A stretch of 64,000 bases of DNA from Luteimonas sp. MC1750 (GTDB taxonomy: Bacteria > Pseudomonadota > Gammaproteobacteria > Xanthomonadales > Xanthomonadaceae). Both the position numbers and the translations under genes were made by a program. The notes below the pieces were generated by a model that was given only the letters and a program-made list of their open reading frames with translations, was not told the origin of the DNA and ran no database searches. Below are positions 41,298 through 50,367 of the stretch, piece after piece (the first letter of the stretch is position 1; each line of letters begins with the position of its first letter). The DNA lies in the NCBI RefSeq assembly GCF_016615955.1, contig NZ_CP067113.1:186001-250000 (forward strand). The letters are read 5' to 3'.

Positions 41298-42269
41298 ATG
41301 ATGCAGGCGCGATTCTCACGGTGGATTCTGGCGCTCGTCGCCCTGGCGCCCATGCTGGCGTTCGCGCAGGCCGGGGATCCGTCGCGCTGGCAGCTCAACA
41401 TGGCCCGCGGCGTGACCTCCACCGCGGAGAACGCGTACGAGGCCCACATGCTGGTGCTGTGGATCTGCGTGGCGATCGGCCTTGTCGTGTTCATCGCGAT
41501 GGGCTACGCGATGTTCGCCTTCCGCAAGTCGAAGGGCGCCGTGGCCGCGAAGTGGAGCCACCACACCGGGCTGGAAGTGCTGTGGACGGTGATCCCGGTG
41601 ATCCTGCTGGTGATCATGGCCTGGCCGGCGACCAGCAAGCTGATCGCGATGTACGACACCCGCGAGTCGGCGATGACGGTCAAGGTGACCGGCTACCAGT
41701 GGATGTGGAAGTACGACTACCTGGGCGAGGACGTCGCCATCGTCAGCCGCATCGACCGTGATCACGACCGCATCCGCCAGTCCGGCGAGCGCCCCGATCC
41801 CGCGGCCAATCCGTATTACCTGCTCGAGGTCGACAATGAACTCGTGCTGCCGGTCGACACCAAGATCCGCTTCGTGATCACCGCCGACGACGTCATCCAC
41901 TCGTGGTGGGTGCCGGCGCTGGGCTGGAAGCAGGACGCGGTGCCCGGCATCGTCAACGAAGCCTGGACCGAGATCCGCGAGCCGGGCGTCTACCGCGGCC
42001 AGTGCGCGGAACTGTGCGGCAAGGACCACGCGTTCATGCCGATCGTGGTGCGCGCCGTCCCCAAGGACGAGTACGCGACCTGGCTGGCGTCGATGAAGAC
42101 CGTGGACACCGGCGTGCCGAGCGAGCCGTCGCTGGTGCCGGAGGGCGGTGACGGCAACGCGCCGCGCTCCATCGACCCGGACATGATCGAAGACATCCAG
42201 GAGGGCGACGAGCCCACCGCCCCGCAGGCGCCCGCCGCCGCATCCGCCGACGCCTCCAGCGCCGCCTGA
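41298..42269 (+). CDS. ctaC: Cytochrome c oxidase subunit II
   Basis: Subunit II of aa3-type oxidase, receiving electrons from cytochrome c at the CuA centre. The 323-residue chain has a signal peptide (to about AFAQA), two transmembrane helices (about 50-72 and 92-113) and a periplasmic cupredoxin domain. All CuA ligands are present: Cys236, Cys240, His244 and Met247 in GQCAELCGKDHAFM, plus the upstream His in DVIHSWWVP. A Pro/Ala/Asp-rich tail follows. ATG at 41298 or 41301 are both possible. It heads the oxidase operon, 243 bases from divergent putA. Confidence 0.97.
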   Translation: MMQARFSRWILALVALAPMLAFAQAGDPSRWQLNMARGVTSTAENAYEAHMLVLWICVAIGLVVFIAMGYAMFAFRKSKGAVAAKWSHHTGLEVLWTVIPVILLVIMAWPATSKLIAMYDTRESAMTVKVTGYQWMWKYDYLGEDVAIVSRIDRDHDRIRQSGERPDPAANPYYLLEVDNELVLPVDTKIRFVITADDVIHSWWVPALGWKQDAVPGIVNEAWTEIREPGVYRGQCAELCGKDHAFMPIVVRAVPKDEYATWLASMKTVDTGVPSEPSLVPEGGDGNAPRSIDPDMIEDIQEGDEPTAPQAPAAASADASSAA

Positions 42270-42292
42270 CCGAACACGAAAGGCCGATCGCA

Positions 42293-43960
42293 ATGTCCAC
42301 GCACTCCACCACCGCTGCCGCTCCGCACGAGCACGACCACCACGCCCACAAGCAGGGCTTCGTCGAACGCTGGTTCTTCTCGACGAACCACAAGGACATC
42401 GGCACGCTGTACCTGCTCTTCAGCTTCACGATGTTCATCATCGGCGCGGCGATGAGCGTGGTCATCCGCCTCGAACTGGCGGTGCCGGGCCTGCAGCACG
42501 TCAGCCCGCACTTCTTCAACCAGATGACGTCGATGCACGCGCTGGTGATGATCTTCGGCGGCGTCATGCCGGCCTTCGTCGGCCTGGCCAACTGGATGAT
42601 CCCGCTGCAGATCGGCGCGCCGGACATGGCGCTGCCGCGCATGAACAACTGGTCGTTCTGGATCCTGCCGTTCGCCTTCGCGATGCTGCTGCTGACCCTG
42701 TTCCTGCCGGGCGGCGCGCCGGCCGGCGGCTGGACGATGTATCCGCCGCTGTCGCTGCAGGGCGGCTCGAGCATGGCGTTCGCGATCTTCGCCATCCACA
42801 TGATGGGCATCAGCTCGATCATGGGCGCGATCAACGTCATCGCCACCGTGCTCAACATGCGCGCGCCGGGCGTCGACCTGCTGAAGATGCCGATCTTCCC
42901 GTGGACCTGGCTGATCACCGCGTTCCTGCTGATCGCGGTGATGCCGGTGCTGGCGGGCGCGGTGACGATGCTGCTGACCGACAAGTTCTTCGGCACCAGC
43001 TTCTTCAACGCGGCCGGCGGCGGCGACCCGGTGATGTACCAGCACATCTTCTGGTTCTTCGGGCACCCCGAGGTCTACATCATGATCCTGCCGGCCTTCG
43101 GCGTGGTCTCGGAGATCATCCCGACCTACAGCCGCAAGCCGCTGTTCGGTTACCAGGCCATGGTCTACGCGACCGCGGCGATCGCCTTCCTGTCGTTCAT
43201 CGTGTGGGCGCACCACATGTTCACGGCCGGCATGCCGCTGGGCGGCGAGATCTACTTCATGTACGCGACCATGCTGATCTCCGTGCCCACGGGCGTGAAG
43301 ATCTTCAACTGGGTCAGCACGATGTGGCGCGGCTCGCTGACGTTCGAGACCCCGATGCTGTTCTCGATCGCGTTCGTGATCCTCTTCAGCATCGGTGGCT
43401 TCTCCGGCCTGATGCTCGCCATCGTTCCTGCCGACTTCCAGTACCACGACACCTACTTCGTGGTCGCGCACTTCCACTACGTGCTGGTGACCGGCTCGGT
43501 GCTGGCGCTGATCGCCGCGGTCTACTACTGGTGGCCGAAGTGGACCGGGCGCATGTACAACGAGGCCTGGGGCAAGTTCCACTTCTGGTGGACGATGGTC
43601 TTCGTCAACCTGCTGTTCTTCCCGCAGCACTTCCTCGGCCTGGCCGGCATGCCGCGCCGCATCCCGGACTACAACGTGGTATTCGCCGACTGGAACCTGA
43701 TCAGCTCGATCGGCGCCTTCGGAATGTTCGTCACGCCGTTCCTGATGTTCGGCATCCTGTACCACTCGCTGAAGAAGGGCGCCCCGGCGCCGCAGCGTCC
43801 GTGGGAAGGCGCGCGTGGCCTGGAGTGGACGGTGCCGTCGCCGGCCCCGCACCACACCTTCACCACGCCGCCGGTGATCCGCCCGGGCGACCTCGCCCAC
43901 GGCGACCTGGACCCGGAAGGCCATGAGATCGAGCCCGTCAACGATGCCAGCCGCGCCTGA
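42293..43960 (+). CDS. ctaD: Cytochrome c oxidase subunit I
   Basis: Catalytic subunit with haem a and the haem a3-CuB site; 555 residues and 12 transmembrane helices. The N-terminus is His-rich, then WFFSTNHKDIGTLYLLF. The CuB/Tyr cross-link motif GHPEVY is at His258-Tyr262; HDTYFVVAHFHYVL supplies the haem ligands; YATMLISVPTGVK belongs to the K channel. AAAGG precedes the ATG. The last 17 bases overlap the start of a 46-codon gene. It follows ctaC by 23 bases. Confidence 0.98.
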   Translation: MSTHSTTAAAPHEHDHHAHKQGFVERWFFSTNHKDIGTLYLLFSFTMFIIGAAMSVVIRLELAVPGLQHVSPHFFNQMTSMHALVMIFGGVMPAFVGLANWMIPLQIGAPDMALPRMNNWSFWILPFAFAMLLLTLFLPGGAPAGGWTMYPPLSLQGGSSMAFAIFAIHMMGISSIMGAINVIATVLNMRAPGVDLLKMPIFPWTWLITAFLLIAVMPVLAGAVTMLLTDKFFGTSFFNAAGGGDPVMYQHIFWFFGHPEVYIMILPAFGVVSEIIPTYSRKPLFGYQAMVYATAAIAFLSFIVWAHHMFTAGMPLGGEIYFMYATMLISVPTGVKIFNWVSTMWRGSLTFETPMLFSIAFVILFSIGGFSGLMLAIVPADFQYHDTYFVVAHFHYVLVTGSVLALIAAVYYWWPKWTGRMYNEAWGKFHFWWTMVFVNLLFFPQHFLGLAGMPRRIPDYNVVFADWNLISSIGAFGMFVTPFLMFGILYHSLKKGAPAPQRPWEGARGLEWTVPSPAPHHTFTTPPVIRPGDLAHGDLDPEGHEIEPVNDASRA

Positions 43961-44084
43961 CCAGCACGATCCCGAGCGCATCGCCGCCCAGCGGCGGCGT
44001 GCCGTGCGCCTGGCGCTGACGCTGGGCGCCGTGGCGCTCGCGATCTACATCGGCTTCATCCTGTCCGGGGTGCTGGCATCGTGA
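43944..44084 (+). CDS. 46-residue single-TM protein between ctaD and ctaG
   Basis: A short gene usually missed because of its size. It starts MPAAPDQHDPERIAAQRRR, a polar and then basic N-terminus, followed by one transmembrane helix (about residues 20-43: AVRLALTLGAVALAIYIGFI) and ends VLAS. Its ATG lies inside the end of ctaD (17-base overlap) and its TGA overlaps the GTG of ctaG, so it is wedged tightly in the operon. Tiny one-helix proteins at this place are known in other proteobacterial oxidase operons and are named small assembly proteins. A role in oxidase assembly is inferred from position. Confidence 0.7.
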   Translation: MPAAPDQHDPERIAAQRRRAVRLALTLGAVALAIYIGFILSGVLAS

Positions 44085-44683
44085 GCGGCAAGGCCGCCAC
44101 GACCGCGAAGACCGCGGGCATCGGCAAGATGCTGCTCGCGGCGCTGGCCGCGTTCGCGTTCACCTTCTCGCTGGTCCCGCTGTACCGCATCGCCTGCGAG
44201 AAGGTGTTCGGCATCCGCCTCGACAACACCGCCGCCAGCGTCGACGCCGGCGCGGGCGTGGTGGCGGAGGCGCGCATGGTCACGGTGGAGTTCGACGGCG
44301 GGGTCAACTCGTCGCTGCCGTGGTCGTTCCGCCCCAACCAGGCGCGGATGCAGGTGCAGGTCGGCCAGCAGTACGAGACCACCTACTACGCGCACAACGA
44401 CGGCGACCGCGCGATCGTCGGCACCGCCACGCCCTCGGTGGCGCCGGCGCGCGCGTCGGGCTACTTCGCCAAGACCGAGTGCTTCTGCTTCACCGCGCAG
44501 ACCCTGGCCGCGGGCGAGACCCGCGACATGCCGGTGCGCTTCATCATCGACCCGTCGCTTCCCGCCGACGTCAAGACGATCACCCTGTCCTACACTTTCT
44601 TCAAGAACGACGCCCTGACCGAACGCGAACAGCAGTCCGCCGCGGTCGGTGCGTCGTCCAACGTGCCCTACGCGGCACCCTGA
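44081..44683 (+). CDS. ctaG: Cytochrome c oxidase assembly protein CtaG/Cox11
   Basis: Delivers copper to the CuB site of subunit I. The 200-residue protein has one N-terminal membrane helix (about 14-35, MLLAALAAFAFTFSLVPLYRIAC) and a periplasmic immunoglobulin-like domain with the copper-binding CFCF motif in KTECFCFTAQTL. LPWSFRPNQARMQVQVG and VRFIIDPSLPADVKTITLSYTFF are typical. The GTG start at 44081 overlaps the stop of the 46-residue gene. It is followed by ctaE after 22 bases. Confidence 0.96.
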   Translation: MSGKAATTAKTAGIGKMLLAALAAFAFTFSLVPLYRIACEKVFGIRLDNTAASVDAGAGVVAEARMVTVEFDGGVNSSLPWSFRPNQARMQVQVGQQYETTYYAHNDGDRAIVGTATPSVAPARASGYFAKTECFCFTAQTLAAGETRDMPVRFIIDPSLPADVKTITLSYTFFKNDALTEREQQSAAVGASSNVPYAAP

Positions 44684-44705
44684 CCCGGCAACGACGGAAC
44701 CCGAC

Positions 44706-45590
44706 ATGGCACAGACCCAAGCCGAGCACCACGACCCGAACGTCTACTTCGTCCCGCACGACAGCAAGTGGCCGGTGTTCGCGTCCGTGGCGCTGTTCGT
44801 CCTCTTCTTCGGCCTGGCGAGCTGGTTCAACGAGGTGTCCTGGGGCCGTGCGGTGTTCTTCGTCGGCTGCGCCGGGCTGATCCTGATCCTGTTCAAGTGG
44901 TTCGCCGACGTGATCCTCGAGTCCGTGTCGGGCTACCACAACCGCCAGGTGGACGGCTCGTTCCGCATGGGCATGGTGTGGTTCATCTTCTCGGAGGTGA
45001 TGTTCTTCGCGGCCTTCTTCGGCGCGCTGTTCTACGCCCGCCAGCTGTCGCTGCCGTGGCTGGGCGGTGTCGGCGACGGCATGGCGACCAATGCGCTGCT
45101 GTGGGAGGGCTACAGCGCGGCCTGGCCGTCGGCTGGCCCCGGCCAGATCGGCGGAGCCTTCCAGACCATCCCGGCCTGGGGCCTGCCGCTGCTCAACACG
45201 CTGATCCTGCTGACCTCCGGCGTCACGCTGACCATCGCGCACCACGCGCTGAAGGCCGACAACCGCCGCCAGCTGCTGGTGTTCCTCGGCATCACCGTGC
45301 TGCTGGGCTGCCTCTTCCTGTTCTTCCAGGTCGAGGAATACATCCACGCCTACCGCGACCTCAACCTGACGATGGGCTCGGGCATCTACGGCTCGACCTT
45401 CTTCATGCTCACCGGCTTCCACGGCGCGCACGTCACGCTGGGCACGATCATGCTGGCGATCATCTGGCTGCGCTGCTACAAGGGCCACTTCACCCGCGAC
45501 AACCACTTCGCCTTCGAAGCCGTGGCCTGGTACTGGCACTTCGTCGACGTGGTCTGGCTGGCGCTGTTCCTGTTCGTCTACGTGGTCTGA
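44706..45590 (+). CDS. ctaE: Cytochrome c oxidase subunit III
   Basis: Subunit III, which stabilises the active site and helps proton uptake; 294 residues, seven transmembrane helices. Family features: YFVPHDSKWPVFASVALF, the early EVMFFAAFFGALFYAR, then FQVEEYIHAYRD, GSTFFMLTGFHGAHVTLG and the terminal AVAWYWHFVDVVWLALF. The ATG at 44706 (MAQTQAEHHDPN) gives the expected N-terminus. It ends the ctaCDGE operon, followed 36 bases later by a perfect 11-base hairpin. Confidence 0.97.
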   Translation: MAQTQAEHHDPNVYFVPHDSKWPVFASVALFVLFFGLASWFNEVSWGRAVFFVGCAGLILILFKWFADVILESVSGYHNRQVDGSFRMGMVWFIFSEVMFFAAFFGALFYARQLSLPWLGGVGDGMATNALLWEGYSAAWPSAGPGQIGGAFQTIPAWGLPLLNTLILLTSGVTLTIAHHALKADNRRQLLVFLGITVLLGCLFLFFQVEEYIHAYRDLNLTMGSGIYGSTFFMLTGFHGAHVTLGTIMLAIIWLRCYKGHFTRDNHFAFEAVAWYWHFVDVVWLALFLFVYVV

Positions 45591-45625
45591 TGCGCGCGCC
45601 CGCAGGGGCGGCCGTCATGGAATGA

Positions 45626-45651
45626 CGAAGGCCGGCGATTGCCGGCCTTCG
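45626..45651. terminator. Hairpin terminator between ctaE and the convergent twin-TM gene
   Basis: Perfect 11-base stem CGAAGGCCGGC/GCCGGCCTTCG with loop GATT, placed between two convergent genes. No T-run follows on either strand, so termination efficiency is uncertain. Confidence 0.6.
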
Positions 45652-45688
45652 CGTCTTCGCCGGGGCCGCGCGCGGCCCGGTGCCAGGT

Positions 45689-45907
45689 TCAGCCCTGGAC
45701 ACCGTGCGGCGTGATCCATCCCATCCAGATCGAGAGGAGCACGATCAGGATCAGCACGACCGACAGCGCGATGCGCCGGGTGAGCGCATTGACGGTGCGC
45801 TTGGTGGTGCCCTTGTCGACCAGCATGTAGTACAGGCCGGCGCCGAGGTTCCATACGATCAGGATCAGGAATCCGATGATGAGCAGGGTTTTGAGCGAAT
45901 CACTCAT
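45689..45907 (-). CDS. Twin-transmembrane protein (DUF2909 family)
   Basis: A 72-residue protein with two transmembrane helices, SLKTLLIIGFLILIVWNLGAG and IALSVVLILIVLLSIWMGWI, joined by a basic loop (KGTTKRTVNALTRR). This is the DUF2909 pattern regularly found between the oxidase subunit III and SURF1 genes of proteobacteria, which suggests a link to oxidase assembly. No function has been assigned. It is on the strand opposite to the cta genes and only 60 bases from the divergent SURF1 gene. Confidence 0.85.
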   Translation of the reverse strand: MSDSLKTLLIIGFLILIVWNLGAGLYYMLVDKGTTKRTVNALTRRIALSVVLILIVLLSIWMGWITPHGVQG

Positions 45908-45967
45908 GCGCTTGGCCTCCGCGGCCAGTGTGATCGCGGCAGTATCGCACCCGGGCAACGTGCCGGC

Positions 45968-46687
45968 ATGAGCCGTGGCGTCACCATGGTGGTCGGCTGG
46001 ATGGTGGCCCTGCTGGCGATCGCGGCCTTCTCCTCGCTCGGCCACTGGCAGCTCGGCCGGCAGCAGGAAAAGCAGCGGATGCTCGACCAGGTCGCGACGA
46101 CGGTCAGTGCCAGGACGCCGCTGCCGCTGGCCGCCGCGACCGACCCTGTGCGCACCCGTGGCTACGACTGGAGCGCCGGCACGGGCCACTTCGCCGAGGC
46201 GCCGGCGGTGCTGCTCGACAACCAGCAGCGCAACGGCCGCGCGGGCGTGCGCGTGTACCGCGCCTTCGTGCCCGACGCGGGCAGCGGCCCGCTGCTGGTC
46301 GAGCTCGGCTGGCTGCCGCTGCCGCCGGATCGCACCCTGCCCGCCGTGCCGCGGCCGACGGGTGCCCGGCAGGTCGCCGGCCTGCTGGTGCCGCCGCCCT
46401 CGCACGGCATCGGTCCGGCAGGCTTCGCCGCGCAGGCGGATGGCACCCTGCTCGCCATCGGACTCGATCCGGCCACGCTGGCCGCGCCGCTGCAGCAGCC
46501 GGCGCTTGCGCCGCGGGTGCTCAAGCTCGATCCGGACCTCGACATCGGCTATGCGCGCGACCTCGACGTGCTGCCCAACACCCTTCCGCCCGAACGCCAT
46601 CTCGGCTATGCCGTGCAATGGTTCGCGCTCGCCCTCGCGGTGCTGGTCACCGCGCTGATCCTGACGTACCGCAGGCAACGCCCATGA
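45968..46687 (+). CDS. SURF1-family cytochrome oxidase biogenesis protein
   Basis: A 239-residue inner-membrane protein with the SURF1 layout: an N-terminal helix followed by LGHWQLGRQQEKQ, a periplasmic domain, and a C-terminal helix introduced by HLGYAVQWFALALAVLV. SURF1 proteins help insert haem a into subunit I. The ATG at 45968 (MSRGVTMVVGWMVALL) begins just before the first helix; a second ATG seven codons on is possible. The stop overlaps the next ATG (ATGA). First gene of a second oxidase-assembly operon. Confidence 0.92.
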   Translation: MSRGVTMVVGWMVALLAIAAFSSLGHWQLGRQQEKQRMLDQVATTVSARTPLPLAAATDPVRTRGYDWSAGTGHFAEAPAVLLDNQQRNGRAGVRVYRAFVPDAGSGPLLVELGWLPLPPDRTLPAVPRPTGARQVAGLLVPPPSHGIGPAGFAAQADGTLLAIGLDPATLAAPLQQPALAPRVLKLDPDLDIGYARDLDVLPNTLPPERHLGYAVQWFALALAVLVTALILTYRRQRP

Positions 46688-47274
46688 ATGATCCCCAGCC
46701 CCTCCCGACCCTCCCGGTGCGCGAGCGCAACCGCAACCGCGCGCTGCTGCTGCTGATCGTGGCGGTGTTCTTCGGCAGCGCGATCGTCGCCGGGGCGCTG
46801 CGCTTCTCGGGCTGGCGGCCGGCCGGCATGAAGAACCACGGCGAGCTGCTGCAGCCGCCCGGCGACCTGCGCGACGTGGTGCCGCGGCTGGTCGATGGCG
46901 GCGACTACGCATGGAACCCGGTCGAGCGCACCTGGCGGATCGTCGTCGCGCCGCCGGCCGACTGCACCGACGCCTGCGTCACGCTGAGCCGGGACCTCGA
47001 CAAGGTCTGGCGCCTGTTCGGGCACAACGCCGACCACGTCAACATCCTCTGGGTCGGCGAACCGCCCGAGGGCGCGCTGCGCAACCGGGTCTGGAACGTG
47101 CTGGAGCCGATGCCCGCGTTCACCGCGCAGCTGCCGCGGCTGGAGGAGGGCGGGCCGCAGGGCGCGCCGGTGTATGTTGTCGACCCCAACGGCTTCGTGA
47201 TCCTGCGCTACGCGCCGGGCTTCGACCCCGGCCACCTGCGCACCGACGTGGCGCGCCTGCTCAAGCTGAAGTGA
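46684..47274 (+). CDS. Membrane-anchored oxidase-associated protein (thioredoxin/SCO-like fold likely)
   Basis: A 196-residue protein with one N-terminal membrane helix (about 18-38, LLLLIVAVFFGSAIVAGALRF) and a periplasmic domain. Two cysteines lie at CTDAC near residue 96, in a place like the SCO/thioredoxin CxxxC copper site, and VYVVDPNGFVILRYAPGFDPG near the C-terminus resembles the end of SCO proteins. It always stands between SURF1 and CtaA in related genomes, as far as I know, and is usually called a transmembrane or hypothetical protein. A role in copper or thiol handling for the oxidase is inferred. It overlaps both neighbours. Confidence 0.75.
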   Translation: MNDPQPLPTLPVRERNRNRALLLLIVAVFFGSAIVAGALRFSGWRPAGMKNHGELLQPPGDLRDVVPRLVDGGDYAWNPVERTWRIVVAPPADCTDACVTLSRDLDKVWRLFGHNADHVNILWVGEPPEGALRNRVWNVLEPMPAFTAQLPRLEEGGPQGAPVYVVDPNGFVILRYAPGFDPGHLRTDVARLLKLK

Positions 47275-48467
47275 TGACCACCCCCTCGACCGCCCCCGTC
47301 CAGGCCCTGCAGCACGGCGTTCGCCACATCCACCGCCATTTCCACCGGATCGCCTGGCTGGCCGTGGCGCTGGCGCTGGGCGTCATCGTGTTCGGCGCCT
47401 TCGTGCGCCTGTCGCACGCCGGCCTGAGCTGCCCCGACTGGCCGACCTGCTACGGCCGCGCGACCTGGCCGAAGACGGCCCAGCATGTCGCCGACCACGC
47501 CGCCAGCGCCATCCGCGCCTTCGAGGACCACAAGGCCTGGCGCGAGCAGGTGCACCGCCACGTCGCCGCGCTGCTCGGGGTGCTGGTGCTGGTGATGGCG
47601 CTGCTCGCCGCCCGCCGCCGGCGCTTCGGCATCGCGCAGGTGCTGGGCGCGGCCGGCCTGGTCGCCATCGCGATCCCCACCTACATGGCTGGCGCGCATG
47701 TCGCGGCGTCGCTGCTCGCGATCGCGGGCGAGGCGATCCTGCTGGCCGCGGCGCTGCGCTGGCGCGGCCAGGACCTCGGGCGCGAGGCCTCGCTGACGCT
47801 GGCGGTGATCATCTTCCAGGCGCTGCTTGGCATGTGGACGGTGACCTGGCTGCTCAAGCCGGTGGTGGTGATGGGCCACCTGATGGGTGGCCTGCTGACG
47901 TTCTCGCTGCTGGTCTGGATGGCTTGGCGCGCGACCAACCGGCCGATCGTGCTGGCCGACGCATCGGGCCTGCGTCGCCTGCTGTGGGCGGCGCTCGCGG
48001 TGCTGGGCGTGCAGATCGCGCTCGGCGGCTGGGTGAGCGCGAACTATGCCGCGCTGTCCTGCGGCGCCGGCGGCTGGTCGATGGAGAACTTCCCGCAGTG
48101 CGCGGGCCTGTGGCGCCCCCCGACCGACTTCCGCGAGGGCTTCGTGCTCTGGCGCGGCATCGGCGTGGACTACGAGGGCGGCGTGCTGGACGGCGCCGCG
48201 CGCATCGCCATCCACCTGACCCACCGTCTCGGGGCGGTGGCCGCCGCGGCCATGCTGCTGTGGGCGGCGGTGCGCATGCTGCGCACGCCCGGCCTGCGTG
48301 GCTGGGGCGTGCTGCTGGCACTGTTGACCGTCGGCCAGGTCACGCTCGGCATCCTCAACGTCAAGCTGTCGCTGCCGCTGCCCGTGGCGGTGATGCACAA
48401 CGGCGGCGCCGCGCTGCTGGTGTTCGTGATGGTGTCGCTGCTGGCACGCCTGCGCGGGGTGGAGTGA
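47274..48467 (+). CDS. ctaA: Haem A synthase (COX15/CtaA family)
   Basis: Oxidises the C8 methyl group of haem o to make haem a. The 397-residue polytopic protein has eight membrane helices. Conserved features include [22 protein letters not shown] (with the Cys pair), [14 protein letters not shown] with a haem-ligand His, [14 protein letters not shown] and the late HLTHRLGAV and [13 protein letters not shown] with the further histidines. The ATG shares one base with the preceding stop (TGATG). The haem o it needs comes from the next gene. Confidence 0.95.
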   Translation: MTTPSTAPVQALQHGVRHIHRHFHRIAWLAVALALGVIVFGAFVRLSHAGLSCPDWPTCYGRATWPKTAQHVADHAASAIRAFEDHKAWREQVHRHVAALLGVLVLVMALLAARRRRFGIAQVLGAAGLVAIAIPTYMAGAHVAASLLAIAGEAILLAAALRWRGQDLGREASLTLAVIIFQALLGMWTVTWLLKPVVVMGHLMGGLLTFSLLVWMAWRATNRPIVLADASGLRRLLWAALAVLGVQIALGGWVSANYAALSCGAGGWSMENFPQCAGLWRPPTDFREGFVLWRGIGVDYEGGVLDGAARIAIHLTHRLGAVAAAAMLLWAAVRMLRTPGLRGWGVLLALLTVGQVTLGILNVKLSLPLPVAVMHNGGAALLVFVMVSLLARLRGVE

Positions 48468-48468
48468 C

Positions 48469-49389
48469 ATGCGCGCCAACCTCGACCAGTACTGGCAGCT
48501 GACCAAGCCGCGCGTGGTGGCGCTGATCGTGTTCACCGCCTTCGTCGGCATGTTCATGGCGGTGCCGGGACTGCCGCCGCTGCAGCAGTCGGTCTTCGGC
48601 TTCATCGGCATCTGGCTGGCAGCCGCGTCGGCTGCCGCGATCAACCACCTGATTGACCAGCGCATCGACAAGGTGATGGTGCGCACGGCCGACCGGCCGC
48701 TGGCGACGGGCGCGCTCAGGCCTGCCCAGGTGCTTGGGTTCGCGGTATTCCTGGGCACGTTGTCGATGGTGATCCTGGTCGCACTGGTCAATCCGGTCAC
48801 GGCGCTGCTGACGTTCGCCTCGCTGATCGGCTACGCCATCGTCTATACCGGCTTCCTCAAGCGCGCCACGCCGCAGAACATCGTCATCGGCGGCATCGCC
48901 GGCGCGGCGCCGCCGCTGCTGGGCTGGGCCGCGGTGACCGGCATGCGCAACGAGTGGGACTGGGCGCACGCGCTGCTGCTGGTGCTGATCATCTTCGTGT
49001 GGACGCCGCCGCACTTCTGGGCGCTGGCGATCTTCCGCCGCGAGGACTACGCGCGCGCGCTGGTGCCGATGCTGCCGGTCACCCACGGCGTCCAGTACAC
49101 GCGCTGGCAGATCCTGCTGTACACCGTGCTGCTGCTGGTGGTGACGGTGCTGCCCTGGGCGGTGGGCATGAGCGGCCTGTTCTACCTCGGCGGTGCGCTG
49201 GTGCTGGGCCTGGTCTTCCTCTGGCATGCCTGGCGCCTGATGGACCCACCGGACGACTTCTACCCGATGCGCGTCTTCAACTACTCGGTGGTCTACCTGA
49301 TGGCGCTGTTCGCCTTCCTGCTGGTCGACCACTGGTTGCTGCCGTTCCTGCAGCCGTCGCCGCTGCTGGAGCTGCGGCGGGTGGGGTAG
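48469..49389 (+). CDS. cyoE: Protohaem IX farnesyltransferase (haem o synthase)
   Basis: UbiA-family prenyltransferase adding a farnesyl group to haem b (also named CtaB); 306 residues and about nine helices. The Asp-rich motif [19 protein letters not shown] near residues 60-80 is diagnostic, with [16 protein letters not shown] and the start [17 protein letters not shown] (48461-48464) lies in the end of ctaA, so translation follows directly. It closes the SURF1-ctaA-ctaB operon. Confidence 0.96.
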   Translation: MRANLDQYWQLTKPRVVALIVFTAFVGMFMAVPGLPPLQQSVFGFIGIWLAAASAAAINHLIDQRIDKVMVRTADRPLATGALRPAQVLGFAVFLGTLSMVILVALVNPVTALLTFASLIGYAIVYTGFLKRATPQNIVIGGIAGAAPPLLGWAAVTGMRNEWDWAHALLLVLIIFVWTPPHFWALAIFRREDYARALVPMLPVTHGVQYTRWQILLYTVLLLVVTVLPWAVGMSGLFYLGGALVLGLVFLWHAWRLMDPPDDFYPMRVFNYSVVYLMALFAFLLVDHWLLPFLQPSPLLELRRVG

Positions 49390-49397
49390 GACGGGCC

Positions 49398-49424
49398 GTC
49401 CTGCGCGAACGCGTTGTGCAGGAC
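49398..49424. terminator. Possible hairpin terminator between ctaB and a convergent gene
   Basis: GTCCTGC (49398-49404) pairs with GCAGGAC (49418-49424) and is followed by a second GC stem GGGGC/CCCC. No T-run. Location between two convergent genes is the main support. Confidence 0.35.
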
Positions 49425-49443
49425 CGGGGCGGACCCCGCCTGA

Positions 49444-50292
49444 TCAGCCTTCGGGCTGCAGCGGGGTCAGCAGCTTCGGACCAGCGCCCACGAGCTGGAT
49501 GCTGCCGCTGGCGATCGCGTCATTGGCATCCGCGGCACGATCCTCGAGCCACGGCGCACTCTGGACCGGACCGGGTACATAGGCGGTCCACTTGCCATAC
49601 TGGTCCGACTGCACGGTGCCGTGCATGACGTACGAGACCGGTACGCGGGCCGTCCACGAGGGCTCGCCTGCATCCGGGCCGGTGCTCGGCGGCCTGAAGT
49701 GCCACCTGCGCGCCGCCTTGAGGGCGGCTTCGGAGAAATGACGACGCAGCGTGTCCATCGTGGGCTCGTCGGCGACCCCGCGCAGGTTGACCCGTTCCAC
49801 GGCGCTCCGGGCCACGCGGCCTTCGCGGTTGATCTCCAGCAGCAGGTAGACGTCGCCGCTGGCATTGCGCTCCAGCGCGTAGTAGGGGTATTCGGGCGGA
49901 AGCTGGCGGATCGATTCGAAGCCGTCGGTCGCCGGTACGTCCCTGTCCAGGAAGCTGACGCCGCCGATCGAAAGCGTGAGCCCACCGTCGTCGGCGGGAA
50001 CGGCCACCACGCGCAGCCTGATGAACAGACGGACAGGCCTTGCGACCCCATCCAGGATGACCGGTTCGAACCGCCAGGTCGCGACGGCGTTCCTGGCGGC
50101 CCGGACGACGTACGCCGGCAGCTGGTCTTCCTTCTCCAGCGCAAGCGACGACACCAGGCCGTCCGGCTCGATGTCGAGGCTTCCCGATACGACCATGGAG
50201 GCCTGCGCCTGGGCGCGGACTTCGGCTTCGCTCTGCGCCGGCACCGTGAACGGTGCGGCTGCGAGCGCGAGCAACAGAATCAATCGAAACAT
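49444..50292 (-). CDS. Secreted protein with two TonB C-terminal-like repeats
   Basis: A 282-residue exported protein: signal peptide MFRLILLLALAAAPFTVPAQ. Two regions resemble the TonB C-terminal fold, in which a sequence with a GxV...S pattern is followed by an amphipathic helix ending in WRFEP or WHFRP. The first is at about 36-95 (SLDIEPDGLVSS ... NAVATWRFEPV); the second at about 133-200 (YALERNASGDVYLLLEINREG ... LKAARRWHFRPP). No transmembrane anchor or proline linker of true TonB is present, so it is not an energy transducer. Proteins like this are common and uncharacterised in xanthomonads. It stands alone. Confidence 0.6.
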   Translation of the reverse strand: MFRLILLLALAAAPFTVPAQSEAEVRAQAQASMVVSGSLDIEPDGLVSSLALEKEDQLPAYVVRAARNAVATWRFEPVILDGVARPVRLFIRLRVVAVPADDGGLTLSIGGVSFLDRDVPATDGFESIRQLPPEYPYYALERNASGDVYLLLEINREGRVARSAVERVNLRGVADEPTMDTLRRHFSEAALKAARRWHFRPPSTGPDAGEPSWTARVPVSYVMHGTVQSDQYGKWTAYVPGPVQSAPWLEDRAADANDAIASGSIQLVGAGPKLLTPLQPEG

Positions 50293-50367
50293 CCCTGTAT
50301 TCCCCTGCGTCTCCCTGGTTCCGGCACCGTAGCGCGGCGGCAGGTGGCCTGCAATCGGGTCAGCCGT

